Shown here: piece after piece, positions 34,781-44,030 of the stretch
How the letters are laid out: every line of letters begins with the position of its first letter
Position numbering within the stretch: the first letter of the stretch is position 1
Source of the DNA: Novosphingobium sp. SCN 66-18
Lineage (GTDB): Bacteria > Pseudomonadota > Alphaproteobacteria > Sphingomonadales > Sphingomonadaceae
NCBI GenBank assembly: GCA_001725355.1
Contig: MEGD01000022.1
Span: 1-56,962 of the forward strand
Length of the DNA stretch: 56,962 bases
Reading direction: 5' to 3'
Program-made: the position numbers and the translations under genes
The notes under the pieces: model-generated
What the model saw: the letters and a program-made list of their open reading frames with translations, nothing else
Told to the model about the DNA's origin: nothing
The model's database searches: none

Positions 34781-36985
34781 TCAATACCGGACGTTGAAGC
34801 CGATGCCCACGATCCGGGGTGCATCGTAAGTGACGTTTATGGTGCCGTCCGACAGCGTCGAGCTGTAGACCGCCGTCGCGGCGTTGGTGAGATTGTTCGC
34901 GAACACGCGAACGGTGTATTTCTTGTCAGCGGAATTCCACGCGATCGATGCGTTGAGCTTTCCATACGCCTTCTGCTTGGCGATATTGTTCGCTTCGAAG
35001 AAGTAGCTGGAGGAGTAGATTCCAGTCAGGTTGAAATCGACCGCCGAGCCGTTCTGCAGCGCGGCCGTATAGGTGGCGGACAGGTTACCCTGCACGCGGG
35101 GAGACTTGGGAATGCTGTTGCCGCTGGCATCGCCGGGGAACTGCGCCACGCCCCCGTTCGGGGACGTGAACGGCGCGTTGCTGAACTGCCGGAACTTGGC
35201 GTTGGTATAGGCAACGCTGCCCGCAAGCCGGAAGGCGGACGAAAGGCGCGCATCGAATTCGGCTTCGAGACCGTAGATCCGTGCCGAAGCACCGTTGATG
35301 ATGCCGGTGGCCGCCAGGCCCACCTTCTGGACCTGGATGTTCTTGTAGTCGTAATAGAAGCCCGCGAAGTTCAGCCTGACCGTGTTGCCCATCAGGTCTG
35401 TCTTCAAACCCGCCTCGTAGGCGTTGATCGTTTCGGGCAGGAAGGCCGGGTCGGTCGAGAACTGGGTGTTGAAACCGCCGCTCTTGAAGCCGGTGTTGAA
35501 CGAAACGTAACCCAGCACCTCGGGCGAGAAACGGTGGTCCAGCGCCACCCGGAACGTGGGCTTCCTGAACGAGGTTTCGGCATGGGGCGTGACGCCGAGA
35601 AGGGTCGGCGGGGTGGTCTGGCCGAAGGCGATCGCTTCGGTGCGGCCGTCGATTTCCCGGCGTTCATAGGTATAGCGCGCGCCGACCGTGAGGTTGGTCT
35701 CGGGCGCGATCGCAAGCGTTCCCTGGGCATATCCCGAAATGGATTCGGTGAGCTGGTTGCCGAAGAGAAGCACCGACTGGAACGGACCGAACAGGTTGTT
35801 CGGCGTGTCGCTGGAAAACACCTGCGACGGGTCATAGATGCCGCGCGCGCGGAAGTAATAGACGCCCGCGGTCCAGGTCAGCGCCTTGCTTTCGCCCGAC
35901 GAGAGCTGCAGTTCCTGGCTGAACTGATGCTCGAGATCGCGAAGATCGCCCTGGAAGTGGGGAACGGGGGTAAAGTCGATGTCCCAGCGCAGCCGCGTCT
36001 TCGAATCCCGGTAGGCGGTGATGCTGGTCAGCGTGAGGGTGCCCAGCTCCTGCTCGACCTTCAGGCTCGCGCCCCAGTTGCGATTGTCGAGCCGGGGCAC
36101 GAAATCGCCGTTAAGGTCCCATGGCCCTCCGGTATCCGTGTTCCGGCCGAGAAACGCCGGCAGGTTCGTTCCGGGGAAAACCTTTTGGCCGTTGAACGAA
36201 TTGCGCATGTCGGTGAAGTCACCGATCACGGTGGCGCGGGTCTTTTCGCCAAGCTCGAACACCCACTTCGACCGCACGCTGATGTTGTGATGGTTCTTGT
36301 TGACCGGATCGCCCGTGGGCAGGTTCCTGCCCCAGCCCCGGCCCTGGGCGCTGCCCGAAACCGAAATGTCGGCGGCAATGCCGTTCGCCACCCCGCCCGC
36401 CGCATAGAAATCGCCGCGCACGGTCGCGTAGTTGTCGATGCTCGCGCCCAGCTTCAATTCGGGGTCCTGCGTCGGGTCCTTGGTAATGACCTGGATCAGG
36501 CCGCCGGTCGCGTTGCGGCCGAACAGGGTGCCTTGCGGCCCCTTGAGAACCTCGATGCGGCTGATGTTGTTGAAATCGAACAGCGCCGACGTCGACGAGG
36601 CGTAGTAAATGCCATCGACGTAGATCGACACCGGCGTTTCGATGCCCGGCCCGATCGCCGTGCTGCCCACGCCGCGCAGATAGGTGATAGCGAAGCCCAC
36701 CGCGCTGGAAACGCTCAGGCTGGGAACGACTTCGCCCAGCGCCTGGACGTTTTCGATGCCGCGCTGCTCAAGCTGGGATGCCGATTGCGCCGTGACCGAC
36801 AGCGGAACGTCCTGCAGCTTCTGCTCGCGCCGCTGCGCGGTGACAACGATGGCGCCGTCGTCGGTGCCGGAGCTTGCTTCTGTCTCGGCCGGAGCCCGTG
36901 CGGACGTGGCCTGGGCCATCGCCGTGCTGGAGATGCCGCAGACGAGCGATGTCGCAAGCGCGGCGCCAACGAGATTGTACCTCAT
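34781..36985 (-). CDS. TonB-dependent outer-membrane receptor
   Basis: A 734-residue receptor: signal peptide ending near residue 25 (STAMAQA), TonB-box-like GAIVVTAQRREQKLQDVPLS, plug (QALGEVVPSLSVSS, IEVLKGPQGTLFGRNATGG) and barrel ending IGFNVRY with an aromatic last residue. This is the common sphingomonad type, distinct from the receptor at 17 kb. It lies in the block with MFS and E1 genes and would bring the block's substrate into the periplasm for the MFS carrier. The MFS gene is 168 bases upstream, leaving room for a separate promoter. Confidence 0.93.
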   Translation of the reverse strand: MRYNLVGAALATSLVCGISSTAMAQATSARAPAETEASSGTDDGAIVVTAQRREQKLQDVPLSVTAQSASQLEQRGIENVQALGEVVPSLSVSSAVGFAITYLRGVGSTAIGPGIETPVSIYVDGIYYASSTSALFDFNNISRIEVLKGPQGTLFGRNATGGLIQVITKDPTQDPELKLGASIDNYATVRGDFYAAGGVANGIAADISVSGSAQGRGWGRNLPTGDPVNKNHHNISVRSKWVFELGEKTRATVIGDFTDMRNSFNGQKVFPGTNLPAFLGRNTDTGGPWDLNGDFVPRLDNRNWGASLKVEQELGTLTLTSITAYRDSKTRLRWDIDFTPVPHFQGDLRDLEHQFSQELQLSSGESKALTWTAGVYYFRARGIYDPSQVFSSDTPNNLFGPFQSVLLFGNQLTESISGYAQGTLAIAPETNLTVGARYTYERREIDGRTEAIAFGQTTPPTLLGVTPHAETSFRKPTFRVALDHRFSPEVLGYVSFNTGFKSGGFNTQFSTDPAFLPETINAYEAGLKTDLMGNTVRLNFAGFYYDYKNIQVQKVGLAATGIINGASARIYGLEAEFDARLSSAFRLAGSVAYTNAKFRQFSNAPFTSPNGGVAQFPGDASGNSIPKSPRVQGNLSATYTAALQNGSAVDFNLTGIYSSSYFFEANNIAKQKAYGKLNASIAWNSADKKYTVRVFANNLTNAATAVYSSTLSDGTINVTYDAPRIVGIGFNVRY

Positions 36986-37153
36986 TCTAGATCCCCTCCG
37001 ATAACGAAGCTTGGCAATGCTTCTTGATGTCCTTGCTTAACTGTTTCTCGGCTGCGCCGCGCGACCGGCAGGGAACGAATATCCGGCCCTGAGTGCACGC
37101 GGGAGCTTCATTGCATTCGTCTTCCTCCGCGCAGAAGGACCTGCCGGATCGCG

Positions 37154-38527
37154 CTATGCCCCCTGAACCATCGTGGAACGCCCACCCCGAACCCGCTGGA
37201 GCAGGTACAACCCCCCGCCAAGAAACACGAGCCCGGCGCACAGCCCTGCCCGCTGGCTGGCAAATACTTGCGTCAGCACCGCGATCGACAAAGGCCCCAT
37301 GAACGAGGTGGCGGTGCCCGACAGGGCATAGATGCCGAACAGCTCGTTCATGGCATCGCGCGGCGCAAGCTTGGCCAGCATCGTCCGGCTGGAAACCAGG
37401 CCGGAGGTCACGAAGAACGCGGCCAACCCCTCTGCAACGAAGAAAGCCTTGTCCGCTGCGCGTGGGAACAACCCCCCGGTGACATGGGGATCGGTCGCCA
37501 CGAACAGCACTGTATCGGGACCGATCGTCACCAGCAGGAGGTTGGCGAAGATGCACCCTACGATGCTGATCTTCAGGGATGCCTTGGAACCCAGCCGATC
37601 GTCGAGGAAGCCGCCGAGCATCGAACCGCCGACGGCTACCACGCTCAGGATCAGGCCCATCGCCGAGAGCTGCACGCCCGTCCATCCGAGCACGCCTGCT
37701 CCCACCACGCCCATGAACATCATCAGCACGATGAAGCCTTCGTTGAAGACCATCCGGGCGATCAGATAGCGCCCGACATCGGGCACGGTGCGGAGCCGGA
37801 CGACGGCGGTGCGCAGCCTTCCCAGCCCTTGCGAGATGACGGCTCCCAAAGGCGCGCCGCTGGCGGCGGCATCGGGAACCCTGAACAGGATCGGCAGCGA
37901 AAAGACCAGCCACCAGCCCGCAACCACCACGGGCGTCATCCGCTCGACGAGGAAATTTCCCTCCCCCGGAGCGATCGCGTAGTCCGCGAGCATATAGGTG
38001 CCGAACAGCAGGATGCCGGCGGCGTTGGCCAGGGCATAGGCAAGGCCGCTGACCGATCCGAAGCGGCTTGGCACCGAAACCTGCGCCAGCAGCGCGTTGT
38101 AGAAGATCGAGGACAGTTCATAACAGATGTTGGCGACCACCAGCGCCGCCGCGATCAACCATACGCCCGTGCCCATGCCCGGCCGCGCCAGGGCAAGCAG
38201 TGCCGATGCGGGAACGGCGACCGCGATGCACGCCGCAAGGAACGGTTTGCGCCGGCCGCCGGCGTCGGCGATCGTGCCGAGCACCGGCGCCGAGAGAGCG
38301 ACAAAGACAGCCGCCGTCGAGAGGATGTACCCCCATATGGCCTGCCCCTGCACCGGGTCGGCGATCACATGGTTGGCAAAGTAGGCCGAGAAAACATAGA
38401 TGTTGATGAGCACGTAGAACGGATTGCGCGCGCATTCGTAAAGCGCCCAGGCAAGCTTGCCGCGCTTGCCTTCCGTCCCGACCGATGCACCCTGGGCGGT
38501 TGCGGTCGCACTCCCCCCATCAATCAC
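37154..38527 (-). CDS. MFS transporter, Atg22/UMF1-like
   Basis: A carrier of about 457 residues with WALYECARNPFYVLINIYVFSAYF at the start, the pattern of the UMF1/Atg22-like branch of MFS permeases, and about twelve membrane segments, including LNEL-region helices near the end. GTG at 38527, with GAGGGG upstream, is taken as the start because the longer ATG frame (38590) runs into the lipoyl gene and has a Cys/Arg-rich, unlikely N-terminus. It sits between the TonB receptor and the lipoyl protein. It may carry an amino acid, sugar or small acid. The ligand is unknown. Confidence 0.82.
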   Translation of the reverse strand: MIDGGSATATAQGASVGTEGKRGKLAWALYECARNPFYVLINIYVFSAYFANHVIADPVQGQAIWGYILSTAAVFVALSAPVLGTIADAGGRRKPFLAACIAVAVPASALLALARPGMGTGVWLIAAALVVANICYELSSIFYNALLAQVSVPSRFGSVSGLAYALANAAGILLFGTYMLADYAIAPGEGNFLVERMTPVVVAGWWLVFSLPILFRVPDAAASGAPLGAVISQGLGRLRTAVVRLRTVPDVGRYLIARMVFNEGFIVLMMFMGVVGAGVLGWTGVQLSAMGLILSVVAVGGSMLGGFLDDRLGSKASLKISIVGCIFANLLLVTIGPDTVLFVATDPHVTGGLFPRAADKAFFVAEGLAAFFVTSGLVSSRTMLAKLAPRDAMNELFGIYALSGTATSFMGPLSIAVLTQVFASQRAGLCAGLVFLGGGLYLLQRVRGGRSTMVQGA

Positions 38528-38568
38528 GGACGAGCCCCTCGTCAGGCAGATCCGCGAAGCCCGACAGG

Positions 38569-38808
38569 TTATGCACTTTCGACAACGCAAACAGCCTGGC
38601 CGACTTCGGCAATGCCATCTTCTTCCACAAGGATTTCGATCATCGTGCCATCGCCCGTCGCTTCGACGACCTGCGTAACCTTCTCGGTTTCCATCTCGTA
38701 GAGCGGATCACCCTCCTTGATGGCATCGCCTGGCTGCTTGTGCCACTTCACGATCGTGGCTTCTTCCATGTTCATGCCATATCGCGGCAGCTTGAGCTTG
38801 ATCTTCAT
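38569..38808 (-). CDS. Free-standing lipoyl (biotinyl-lipoyl attachment) domain protein
   Basis: A complete 79-residue protein made of one lipoyl domain: IKLKLPRYGMNMEEATIVKWHK opens it, K43 in METEKVTQ is the predicted lipoylation site, and VEEDGIAEVGQAVCVVE closes the barrel. It is not followed by the peripheral subunit-binding or acyltransferase domains that E2 proteins carry; the frame stops at TAA and the MFS gene begins 41 bases on. Its start overlaps the E1-beta stop (ATGA). It is therefore a mobile acyl-carrier for the adjacent E1, with E2 and E3 activities missing or supplied in trans. Confidence 0.87.
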   Translation of the reverse strand: MKIKLKLPRYGMNMEEATIVKWHKQPGDAIKEGDPLYEMETEKVTQVVEATGDGTMIEILVEEDGIAEVGQAVCVVESA

Positions 38809-39794
38809 GCGAAACTCTTCTGGTCGGCGTTGACGATCGACAGGACCGTTGCAACGATCTTCTCGGGATTGGGGAAAATGGCGGATTCCGCATTGCCGGC
38901 GTAGGGCATGGACACGTTCGGCACCGTCACGCGCTTGATCGGGGCCTTGAGTGCGTGAAAGCACCTGTCCGCCATCAGCCCGGCAATGTACGACGCCGCG
39001 CCGCAGCGATCCTTCGCCTCGTCGACCAGTACCAGCCGCCCCGTCTTGCTGACCGACGCGGCGATGCCGTCCTCGTCGAAAGGCACCAGCGTGCGAGGAT
39101 CGATCACCTCCGCCGAAATGCCTATCTCCTCCAGATCGCGCGCGGCCTTGAGCGCCGGCCGCACCATCGTGCCGATGGCGCAGATCGTCACATCCTGGCC
39201 TTCGCGCGGCACGGCGGCCTTGCCGAACGGAACAAGATAGTCACCATCCGGCACTTCCCCGCTGTCGCCGCCACGGCCACTCGCCTCAAGGAAGAACGTC
39301 GGGTTGTTTCCACGGATCGCCGTGGTCAGCAGCCCCTTGGCATCGGCCGGCGTCGCCGGCGTGGCCACGTTGACGCCGCCAATGTTCATCAGGGTCGGAT
39401 AGGGCGTGTCCGAATGCTGCGCCGCCAGCGATCGACCGCCGCCATAGCCCGCAATCACGGTGATCGGCAGGTTCATCTGGCCGCCGGTCATCATCCTCAG
39501 CTTGGCCATCTGGTGCGCGATCGCATCCATGCCGGTGTAGATGAAGTTGCCGAACATCAGGTGGAGAATGACGCGGCGACCGGCTGCGGCCGCACCCACA
39601 GCCATGCCCGTCAGCGAGTTCTCGCAGATGGGCGTGTTGTATACCCTTTCCGGCCCGAACCGGGCGAATACCTCGCGCGTGTCACCAAAGATCGCCAGTT
39701 CGACATCTTCGCCGAAGAGAATGATGTTCTTGTCCCGCTCCATCTCGTCGAGCAGGACCTGGTTGATCGCCTGAATGTACCGTTGCCTGGCCAT
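38805..39794 (-). CDS. 2-oxoacid/acetoin dehydrogenase E1 component, beta subunit
   Basis: A 329-residue transketolase-like beta subunit: IILFGEDVELAIFGDT, NTPICENSLTGMAVGAAAAG, then AQHSDTPYPTLMNIGGVNVATP and the C-terminal half ICAIGTMVRPALKAARDLEE. Together with the alpha subunit it makes a ThDP-dependent E1 that decarboxylates a 2-oxoacid (or cleaves acetoin) and passes the acyl group to a lipoyl domain. ATG 39794 is chosen for its nine-base spacing from GGGAG; ATG 39800 is also possible. It lies between the alpha and lipoyl genes, overlapping the latter by four bases. Confidence 0.9.
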   Translation of the reverse strand: MARQRYIQAINQVLLDEMERDKNIILFGEDVELAIFGDTREVFARFGPERVYNTPICENSLTGMAVGAAAAGRRVILHLMFGNFIYTGMDAIAHQMAKLRMMTGGQMNLPITVIAGYGGGRSLAAQHSDTPYPTLMNIGGVNVATPATPADAKGLLTTAIRGNNPTFFLEASGRGGDSGEVPDGDYLVPFGKAAVPREGQDVTICAIGTMVRPALKAARDLEEIGISAEVIDPRTLVPFDEDGIAASVSKTGRLVLVDEAKDRCGAASYIAGLMADRCFHALKAPIKRVTVPNVSMPYAGNAESAIFPNPEKIVATVLSIVNADQKSFA

Positions 39795-39807
39795 GTGCAT
39801 GAACTCC

Positions 39808-40830
39808 CTAGGCGCGCTGGCCGGAAAAGGTGATGTCGAAGACCAGCTCGGGATCGGCGTCCTCGCTATCGAGCGCGTACCGGACGGCCTCGTCGACCTG
39901 CCCGATCACTTGCGCGTCGAGTTCCTCCAGTTCCTCCGCGGTGGCCGCACCTTCCTGGATCAGCCGGGCCGCGAAGCGAAGGATCGGGTCCTTGTCCGGC
40001 GCCTTCCACACCTCGATCTCGTCCTGCGTGCGGTAGGAATATCCGCCGAGGAACGCATCCTCTGCTTCGAGATGCCCGCGTATCCGGTAAGTCAGGGTTT
40101 CGATGAACGTGGAGCCGCCACCGGATTTCGCCCGATCGACCGCTTCCTTCATCGCCGCCTGCACGGCAAGAACGTCGTTCCCGTCCACCGTGATCGTCGG
40201 CAGGCCGACCGCCCTGGCGCGATCGGTGAACTCGCCCGCGGTGACCTTTCTGGTAATGGTGAACTCGGACAGCCCGTTGTTCTCCAGAACCCAGATAACC
40301 GGGAACGACCACACCGCGCTCATGTTCAGGGATTCCATCAGCACGCCCTGATTTGCCGCGCCATCGCCGAACAGACAGACCGCAACCTTTTTCTCGCCCG
40401 CCACCTTGATGCCCATCGCGGCACCGGCGGCGATGGCGATGCCGCCGCCGACGATGCCGTTTGCGCCAAGAATACCCTTGCTCACGTCGGCAACGTGCAT
40501 CGATCCGCCCATGCCCTTGCAGATGCCGGTGCGCTTGCCCCACAGTTCCGCAAACATCGCCTTGAGATCGCCGCCCTTGGCAAGAAAATGGCCATGCCCG
40601 CGGTGCGTGCTGGTAATGAAATCGGTGTCTTCAAGGACCGAGCAAACGCCGACGCCCGAGGCTTCCTGGCCGATATACAGGTGCACACCACCCGGCAGAT
40701 TGCCCGCCTGAGCCTCCTTGCCAAGGCGCTCTTCGGCGCGCCGGATCAAGAGCATGCGTTCATACAGCTCCATCCACTCGGCGCGCTTTGCCTCATCCAC
40801 GTTCGAAAGCTGGCTCAAGGCACTCTCCAT
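39808..40830 (-). CDS. 2-oxoacid/acetoin dehydrogenase E1 component, alpha subunit
   Basis: A 340-residue ThDP-binding E1 alpha: YERMLLIRRAEERLGKEAQ at the N-terminus, STHRGHGHFLAKGGD, KGMGGSMH, and the ThDP motif GDGAANQG (155-162) ending in ENN (183-185). These features are closest to acetoin- and branched-chain-type E1 alpha subunits. It is first in the minus-strand block, divergent from the zinc dehydrogenase at 41.06 kb (230 bases apart). The company of a butanediol-dehydrogenase-like enzyme makes an acetoin-like or 2-ketol substrate possible, but this remains inference. Confidence 0.9.
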   Translation of the reverse strand: MESALSQLSNVDEAKRAEWMELYERMLLIRRAEERLGKEAQAGNLPGGVHLYIGQEASGVGVCSVLEDTDFITSTHRGHGHFLAKGGDLKAMFAELWGKRTGICKGMGGSMHVADVSKGILGANGIVGGGIAIAAGAAMGIKVAGEKKVAVCLFGDGAANQGVLMESLNMSAVWSFPVIWVLENNGLSEFTITRKVTAGEFTDRARAVGLPTITVDGNDVLAVQAAMKEAVDRAKSGGGSTFIETLTYRIRGHLEAEDAFLGGYSYRTQDEIEVWKAPDKDPILRFAARLIQEGAATAEELEELDAQVIGQVDEAVRYALDSEDADPELVFDITFSGQRA

Positions 40831-41060
40831 CCGCTCTCACCGGGCGTCCCTGCGGGGCTCGCCCGATCGGCCATTTCACGCCGGCGCAATTACGCCGAGC
40901 GTTGTTGGAGCTAGAGCTACCCCCTGCCCTTTCGCCATGCGCGGACGCCCGCGCACTAAAAAACGGCTATGAGTGCACCGGCAGACGCAAGGGCTAAACG
41001 GCGCTGTCCATATCTGGCAGGCCCTTTGCGGCTATCGGCCGCGAACGGAGAACCAAAGGA

Positions 41061-42065
41061 ATGAAAGCCGCCATCTTTCAAGGCTTGCGTCAGCCGCTGG
41101 CCGTCGCGACCGTGGCCGATCCGGAACCCGGCAAAGGCGAGGTCGTGGTCAAGGTCGGACGCTGCGGAATCTGTGGCAGCGATCTGCACATGGCCGAAGA
41201 CGCTGCCTATGGCTGCAGCCCCGGCGACATTTTCGGTCACGAATTCGCGGGCGAAATCGCGGAAGTGGGCAAGGACGTGACCGGTCTCCGAACGGGCGAT
41301 CTGGTTTCGGTCATTCCGCTGATGAGTTGCGGCAAGTGCGACCATTGCCGCCGCGGCGCCGTTCAGTGGTGCGAAGCCTTCGCGTTGCAGGGGGGCGGAT
41401 ATGCCGAATATGCCAAGGCGCGGGTGAACCAGTGCGTCAAGCTGGGGGCGGACGTCAGCCTGGCGGATGGGGCGCTCGTCGAACCTCTTGCCGTCGCGCT
41501 GCACGGGCTCAACCGTTCCGGCTTCCAGCCGGGCGACAAGGTGCTCATACTGGGTGCGGGACCGATTGGGCTGGCGCTGGCGTTTTGGGCAAACCAACGC
41601 GGCGCATCCCGCGTGGTGGTGCAGGATGTCACGCCTTTCCAGCAGGAGCGCGCCCTCGGAATGGGGGCGGACGCCTTCATCGTCGATCTTGCCGATCCGG
41701 TTGGAAGCGCGGAGCGGGCGCTTGGCGGAAAGGCGGACATCGTGTTCGAATGCGTCGGCATCCCTGGGCTGATCAATCAGGCATCCAACCAGGTGAAGCC
41801 GCAGGGCACCGTTCTTCTGCTCGGGTTGTGCGCCAAGCCCGACCCGATCAACACGTTCGCCATGCTGGCAAAGGAAGTCAGCCTTGTCACATCGGCGTTC
41901 TTCACGGTGCCCGAGTACGAGGCGTCACTGGCCGCACTCGACAGTGGCGCAGCCGAACCGCGCCTGATGATAACGGGAACGGTCACCCTGGATGACGTGC
42001 CCGCGATGTTTGAAAGCCTGAAGCGTCGATCCGGCCATTGCAAGGTTATGATTTCTCCCTGGTGA
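41061..42065 (+). CDS. Zinc-dependent medium-chain alcohol dehydrogenase
   Basis: A 334-residue MDR enzyme. Catalytic zinc ligands are C38 (GRCGICGSDLH) and H60-E61 (FGHEFAG). The structural zinc loop has four cysteines in SCGKCDHCRRGAVQWC (about 90-104). The Rossmann loop is LGAGPIGLAL. It resembles 2,3-butanediol/sorbitol/threonine-dehydrogenase-type members. GGAG and AAAGGA lie just before the ATG. It diverges from the E1 alpha gene, suggesting joint regulation: oxidation of a vicinal diol or hydroxyketone that E1 then cleaves. The exact substrate is unknown. Confidence 0.88.
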   Translation: MKAAIFQGLRQPLAVATVADPEPGKGEVVVKVGRCGICGSDLHMAEDAAYGCSPGDIFGHEFAGEIAEVGKDVTGLRTGDLVSVIPLMSCGKCDHCRRGAVQWCEAFALQGGGYAEYAKARVNQCVKLGADVSLADGALVEPLAVALHGLNRSGFQPGDKVLILGAGPIGLALAFWANQRGASRVVVQDVTPFQQERALGMGADAFIVDLADPVGSAERALGGKADIVFECVGIPGLINQASNQVKPQGTVLLLGLCAKPDPINTFAMLAKEVSLVTSAFFTVPEYEASLAALDSGAAEPRLMITGTVTLDDVPAMFESLKRRSGHCKVMISPW

Positions 42066-42291
42066 GCTAATTCAGCAACCTCCCCATTTCCGGATGTGAT
42101 GGCCTCTTGGTCGGGGCGCCGGAGCCGGCCATACGTTCACACCGGCCGCTCAAAAGCTACAATCTTGTCGTTCCAGAGCGGGATGCCGAACGGCAGATTG
42201 GTAGCAGCGCACATCTGTGCGGCTGGCCGATCAACGCCGTGGATTTGCCGAGAATGGGGCAACAGCTGCAAACCGCTTTTCCAGCTGACAA

Positions 42292-43458
42292 TTACTCGGC
42301 CGGAGCGCCCGCAACGGGGAGTTCGATGCGAAAAGTGCTTCCCACGCCCGGCGCGCTGTTGACCAGGGTGACCTCGCCAGAGTGGAGTTCGACCAGCTGG
42401 CGGACCAAGGCGAGACCGATGCCGAGACCATCCCGAGCCGCGCGCGACGTCCCGTCAATCTGCCTGAACAGCTCGAAGATGTGTTCCTGGGCCTCGATCG
42501 GGATCCCGATGCCGGTATCACTGACCTCAATGCGTGCGCTATCCTCGAACCGTCTGGCCGTCATCCTAATCTGTCCCGGCTCAGGCGTGTACCGGGCAGC
42601 GTTGCTGACGAGGTTGATGACGGCTTGGGCGATCCGTACTTCGTCTCCGTGTATCCAGATCGGCTCTGGCGGGATGTCGGCAACCAGCGTGTGACCGTCC
42701 GCGTCGAGCAAGGACTGGCACGATTCGACAACGTAGCGGAGCGCATCCTGCAGTACGAAGGGCTTGATCTTCAGGGAAATCTTGCCCTCGTTGATCCTGG
42801 CGATGTTCAGCAGGTCTTCGACAAGCCGGGTCAGATGGTTGAGGCTTCGCTGCATCTGATCGCGGATGTCCTGCTTGGGCCCGCTGTCGTCGCGCTTGCC
42901 CAACAGGTTCAACCCGGCGTTCAAGGCTGCGATCGGGTTGCGCAACTCGTGGCCCAGGATGGCAAGGAAGCGATCCTTGTGCTGGTCGGCAAGCTGGAGC
43001 GCAGAGGTCAATACTTCGAGCTTGTCGCGCTGGCGCGCAATGCGCCGTTGCTGGGTGTGGAGGTCGAAGAACACGGCGGCCTTCGAACGCAAGATGTCAG
43101 GCTCGATCGGCTTCTGGATGAAGTCGACCGCGCCGGCCTCGTAGCCGCGAAAGCGGCGCTGGTGATCCGCGGTGCCGGCGGTGAGGAAAATGATCGGAAT
43201 ATGGCGCGTGCGCTCGCTCCCCCGCATGAACTCCGCCAGCTGGAACCCGTCCATTTCCGGCATCTGAACATCGAGCAGCGCCAGCGCGATGTCGTGCACC
43301 AGCAGCAATTCGAGGGCTTCCTCGCCACTTGCCGCCTTGTGGCAGACCAGACCGTCCCGCTGAAGCAGCGCTTCGAGCGCGAGCAGGTTCTCTGGCAGGT
43401 CGTCGACCAGAAGGAAGTGGACCGGCTCGCCCATTTCGGTGTCGTCTGTGCGGTTCAT
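42292..43458 (-). CDS. Receiver-histidine kinase protein (REC-HisKA-HATPase)
   Basis: A 388-residue soluble signalling protein. The N-terminal receiver (about 14-130) has FLLVDDLPENLLAL, the phosphoacceptor Asp in LALLDVQMPEMDGF and the Lys in FIQKPIEP. A short coiled linker leads to a HisKA domain with ILGHELRNPIAAL, then an ATPase domain with N-box VSNAARYTP, G1 DTGIGI and GLGIGLAL. The order (receiver before kinase) is seen in partners of CheB/CheR-type sensory systems. It is last in a four-gene overlapping operon, its start overlapping the CheB stop. Confidence 0.9.
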   Translation of the reverse strand: MNRTDDTEMGEPVHFLLVDDLPENLLALEALLQRDGLVCHKAASGEEALELLLVHDIALALLDVQMPEMDGFQLAEFMRGSERTRHIPIIFLTAGTADHQRRFRGYEAGAVDFIQKPIEPDILRSKAAVFFDLHTQQRRIARQRDKLEVLTSALQLADQHKDRFLAILGHELRNPIAALNAGLNLLGKRDDSGPKQDIRDQMQRSLNHLTRLVEDLLNIARINEGKISLKIKPFVLQDALRYVVESCQSLLDADGHTLVADIPPEPIWIHGDEVRIAQAVINLVSNAARYTPEPGQIRMTARRFEDSARIEVSDTGIGIPIEAQEHIFELFRQIDGTSRAARDGLGIGLALVRQLVELHSGEVTLVNSAPGVGSTFRIELPVAGAPAE

Positions 43459-44030
43459 GCGGAGACCAGACCGGCTAGAAACGCCGTAATGCCATCAAGC
43501 GTTTCCACTCGGGCATCGGGGCAAAGAGCCAGCGCCGCCGCCGGCATGGCCCCGGACATGGCGCTTTGCGGGTCCTCCACCAACGCGATGCCGCCGGCGG
43601 CGGTTACCGCGCGCAGGCCTTCGGCGCCATCGTGATTGGAGCCTGTGAGCACGATGGCGGCCAGCTCGTGTCCGTAGGCTTCGGCCGCGCTCTCCAGAAG
43701 GACGTCGATCGCGGGGCGGCTGTAGTTGACCGGCTCGTCGGACGACAGCGCAAGCGTGCGGTCCTTTTCCACCAGCAAATGGTAGTCGGACGGCGCGAAG
43801 TAGACCGTGCCCGGCTTGAGTGGCTCCTTGTCCTCGGCCTCCTTGACGTCCAGCGCGCAGCGCTTCTTCAGCAGCGGCACGAGCATGTTGTCGCGATCCG
43901 GGGGGACGTGCACCACGATCATGACCGGAACGGGCAACGCGGCCGGCAGCGGCGGCAGGATGTGCAGCAGCGCCTGAACCGCGCCGGCAGAGGCGCCGAT
44001 GGCCACGGCGCTGACCTTCGCGGCGGTCAT
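43455..44030 (-). CDS. cheB: CheB-type methylesterase domain protein
   Basis: A 191-residue protein consisting only of the CheB catalytic domain, with S14 (IGASAGAV), H41 (VVHVPPD) and D134 (GSNHDGAEG) as the triad. The regulatory receiver of chemotaxis CheB is absent. The frame is complete and overlaps both CheR and the REC-kinase gene by four bases. No methyl-accepting chemoreceptor, cheA or cheW is nearby, so this CheB-CheR pair probably serves a non-motility sensory complex with the hybrid kinase. Confidence 0.9.
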   Translation of the reverse strand: MTAAKVSAVAIGASAGAVQALLHILPPLPAALPVPVMIVVHVPPDRDNMLVPLLKKRCALDVKEAEDKEPLKPGTVYFAPSDYHLLVEKDRTLALSSDEPVNYSRPAIDVLLESAAEAYGHELAAIVLTGSNHDGAEGLRAVTAAGGIALVEDPQSAMSGAMPAAALALCPDARVETLDGITAFLAGLVSA

